Source of the DNA: Ophiothrix spiculata
Taxonomy: Eukaryota > Echinodermata > Ophiuroidea > Amphilepidida > Ophiotrichidae
Assembly: GCA_000969725.1 (NCBI GenBank)
Contig: JXSR01S010434.1
Reading direction: 5' to 3' (one strand)
DNA length: 29,627 bases
Shown: positions 28,550 through 29,627 of the stretch, piece by piece
Position numbering within the stretch: the first letter of the stretch is position 1
Layout: each line of letters begins with the position of its first letter
The notes under the pieces: model-generated
Told to the model about the DNA's origin: nothing
Databases searched by the model: none
What the model saw: the letters and a program-made list of their open reading frames with translations, nothing else
Made by a program: the position numbers and the translations under genes

Positions 28550-29627
28550 CACCCGTTTCCATTACGACTTGTTATCCCATTGCGAGTGGCCATATTTTTA
28601 TTGATCAAATCGATCAATTGTTGCATATTTTGGTCGAATCCATTCTTTGATGATAAAAGGGGAGTGCGAAAAATAATTGATTGGAGCGTAAACAAAGGGT
28701 TTGTGGCTAAGGAAATTTCGATTTAGACCCCAAGGACCAATTTATTGGGAGGGGGAAAAGGTCAGATCTCAGACCAGATAATCTAAATATTTTTGAGAGG
28801 GCAAGACCGATTGAAATGAATCCATGAATTCAATAATATAATTGATCCCTTGTTTGATAATGAACGAATCTGACCTTTTCCTTGATGCAATAAGCGTCAG
28901 GTTTCCATGGTAATAATTTTGATGGCGCAATACAATACACCTGGCAAGAGTCTTTTTGAAAACTTTTTTGACTCAAATCAAAGATTCTCAACTTTGCTCA
29001 AATTAAATGACTCAACTATTGAAGAGTTACGGTCTAAATCTGAGCACTTTTAAAGGAAAATGGTAAAAACTTCTTTTTGAAAAATAAATAGGCCTATTCT
29101 AAGTTTTTGCTGCTTCACATTTTTAGGAAAGGGTCCTCCCTTCATGGAAAAAAAGATAACCCTTATTTCCCATGCTCCCATACTTTTAGTGTAGTCCCAG
29201 CTCCCATACAGGCCAACAGTTAGGCCTATAATATAGGCCTAGCTTTATCTGGGACGATAAATAGTCCCAGGCTTTATGATAACTGCATGGGACTACAAAA
29301 TTTTAGTGTATAGTCCCAGATGATAATGGTCCTCCAATAAAAGTGACAGCACTTCAAATATATCACAGAATTATTTTTAGTAAGGCTTTCGCTCGATCTT
29401 CAATGGATTTATTAGGCTTTTTTGGAACCAAATTATATAGGCACATTTGGAAATGAACACACGCTTATATTAGTTAAGTCCCTTAACAAAAAAGTCGTTA
29501 CAGAAATGACAAATCTTCCATTTTTGGCATAGATGTTCATTTCACCATGCGATTTTCGAAACAAACTGGCTCCAAAAAAATCGAGCTATTTTGGGGTCAA
29601 AAAATCAATTTTTTGGTAAAAAAAGTG
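28550..29627. other. Upstream flank of the zinc-ribbon-like gene
   Basis: The gene's promoter should lie here, but I see no convincing TATA box or start motif. GGAAAAGGTCAGAT (about 28755) recurs inverted as ATCTGACCTTTTCC (about 28868). Between 29180 and 29325 the phrase TAGTCCCAG and its complement occur four or five times. Three copies of TAGGCCTA are present (29089, 29221, 29234). No other gene is visible. Confidence 0.4.

Noticed and set aside
1-29627. Retrovirus, LTR element or Polinton fossils
   Set aside because: I looked for integrase, protease, capsid-like and envelope-like stretches and for paired long terminal repeats, and saw none; all reverse-transcriptase traces belong to LINEs.

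Overview
This looks like nuclear DNA of an animal, most likely a marine invertebrate deuterostome (echinoderm or hemichordate). It is AT-rich and gene-poor, with GT-AG introns of 2 to 7 kb. It carries tRNA-derived SINEs with a CORE-type middle (CTGGGCAAATCACTTTA), CR1/L2-type LINE tails, and many short non-autonomous DNA transposons. The octamer TAGGCCTA recurs often. The taxonomic guess rests on general familiarity with such sequences and is weak; no marker gene fixes it. I see no bacterial or viral genes, no rRNA, no functional tRNA and no CRISPR.

One host gene is well supported. It lies on the minus strand in four exons (28500-28306, 21479-21220, 19099-18997, 14307-14152) whose splice phases all agree, and predicts 237 residues. 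The protein has an N-terminal four-cysteine zinc-ribbon-like motif, a Ser/Lys/Gly-rich probably disordered middle, and a helical C-terminal third. I do not recognise the family. The proposed stop codon sits inside a good splice-donor sequence, so the protein may be longer. Every other open frame I examined is a LINE remnant, a repeat artefact or noise.

Layout. 1-317: right end of a hAT-like element. 544-772: SINE. 1168-1250: very short TTAA element. 1485-2147: inverted-repeat element with a reiterated internal motif. 2184-4188: 2-kb TTAA element carrying six copies of CGTGACAGGCGTGAC. 4268-4514 and 5614-5733: foldback elements. 5787-8776: a nested complex with a 251-bp element inside a 1.43-kb Mutator-like element, inside a head-to-head pair of TTAA elements, flanked by duplicated host sequence. 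10160-10972: hAT-like element with a TTAA element inside. 11889-12252: GC-ended element. 12402-12804: hAT-like element. 13060-14146: two inverted Tc1/mariner-type elements abutting the last exon. 14.3-19.0 kb (intron 3): a second copy of the 2184-4188 family, two LINE 3' remnants, another TTAA element and SINE pieces. 19.1-21.2 kb (intron 2): a LINE remnant. 21.5-28.3 kb (intron 1): more inverted-repeat elements, two SINEs, and about 3 kb of diverged 55-60 bp repeats interrupted by two element insertions. 28.5-29.6 kb: upstream flank of the gene.

The main story is the dense transposon fossil record. At least five families sit at TTAA sites, three lie between AAAT flanks, and no transposase gene is present, so all must have been moved by enzymes encoded elsewhere. 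The most unusual signals are the reiterated short motifs inside several elements, above all CGTGACAGGCGTGAC, the long hairpin-bearing repeat array inside the gene's first intron, and the uncharacterised zinc-ribbon gene itself.
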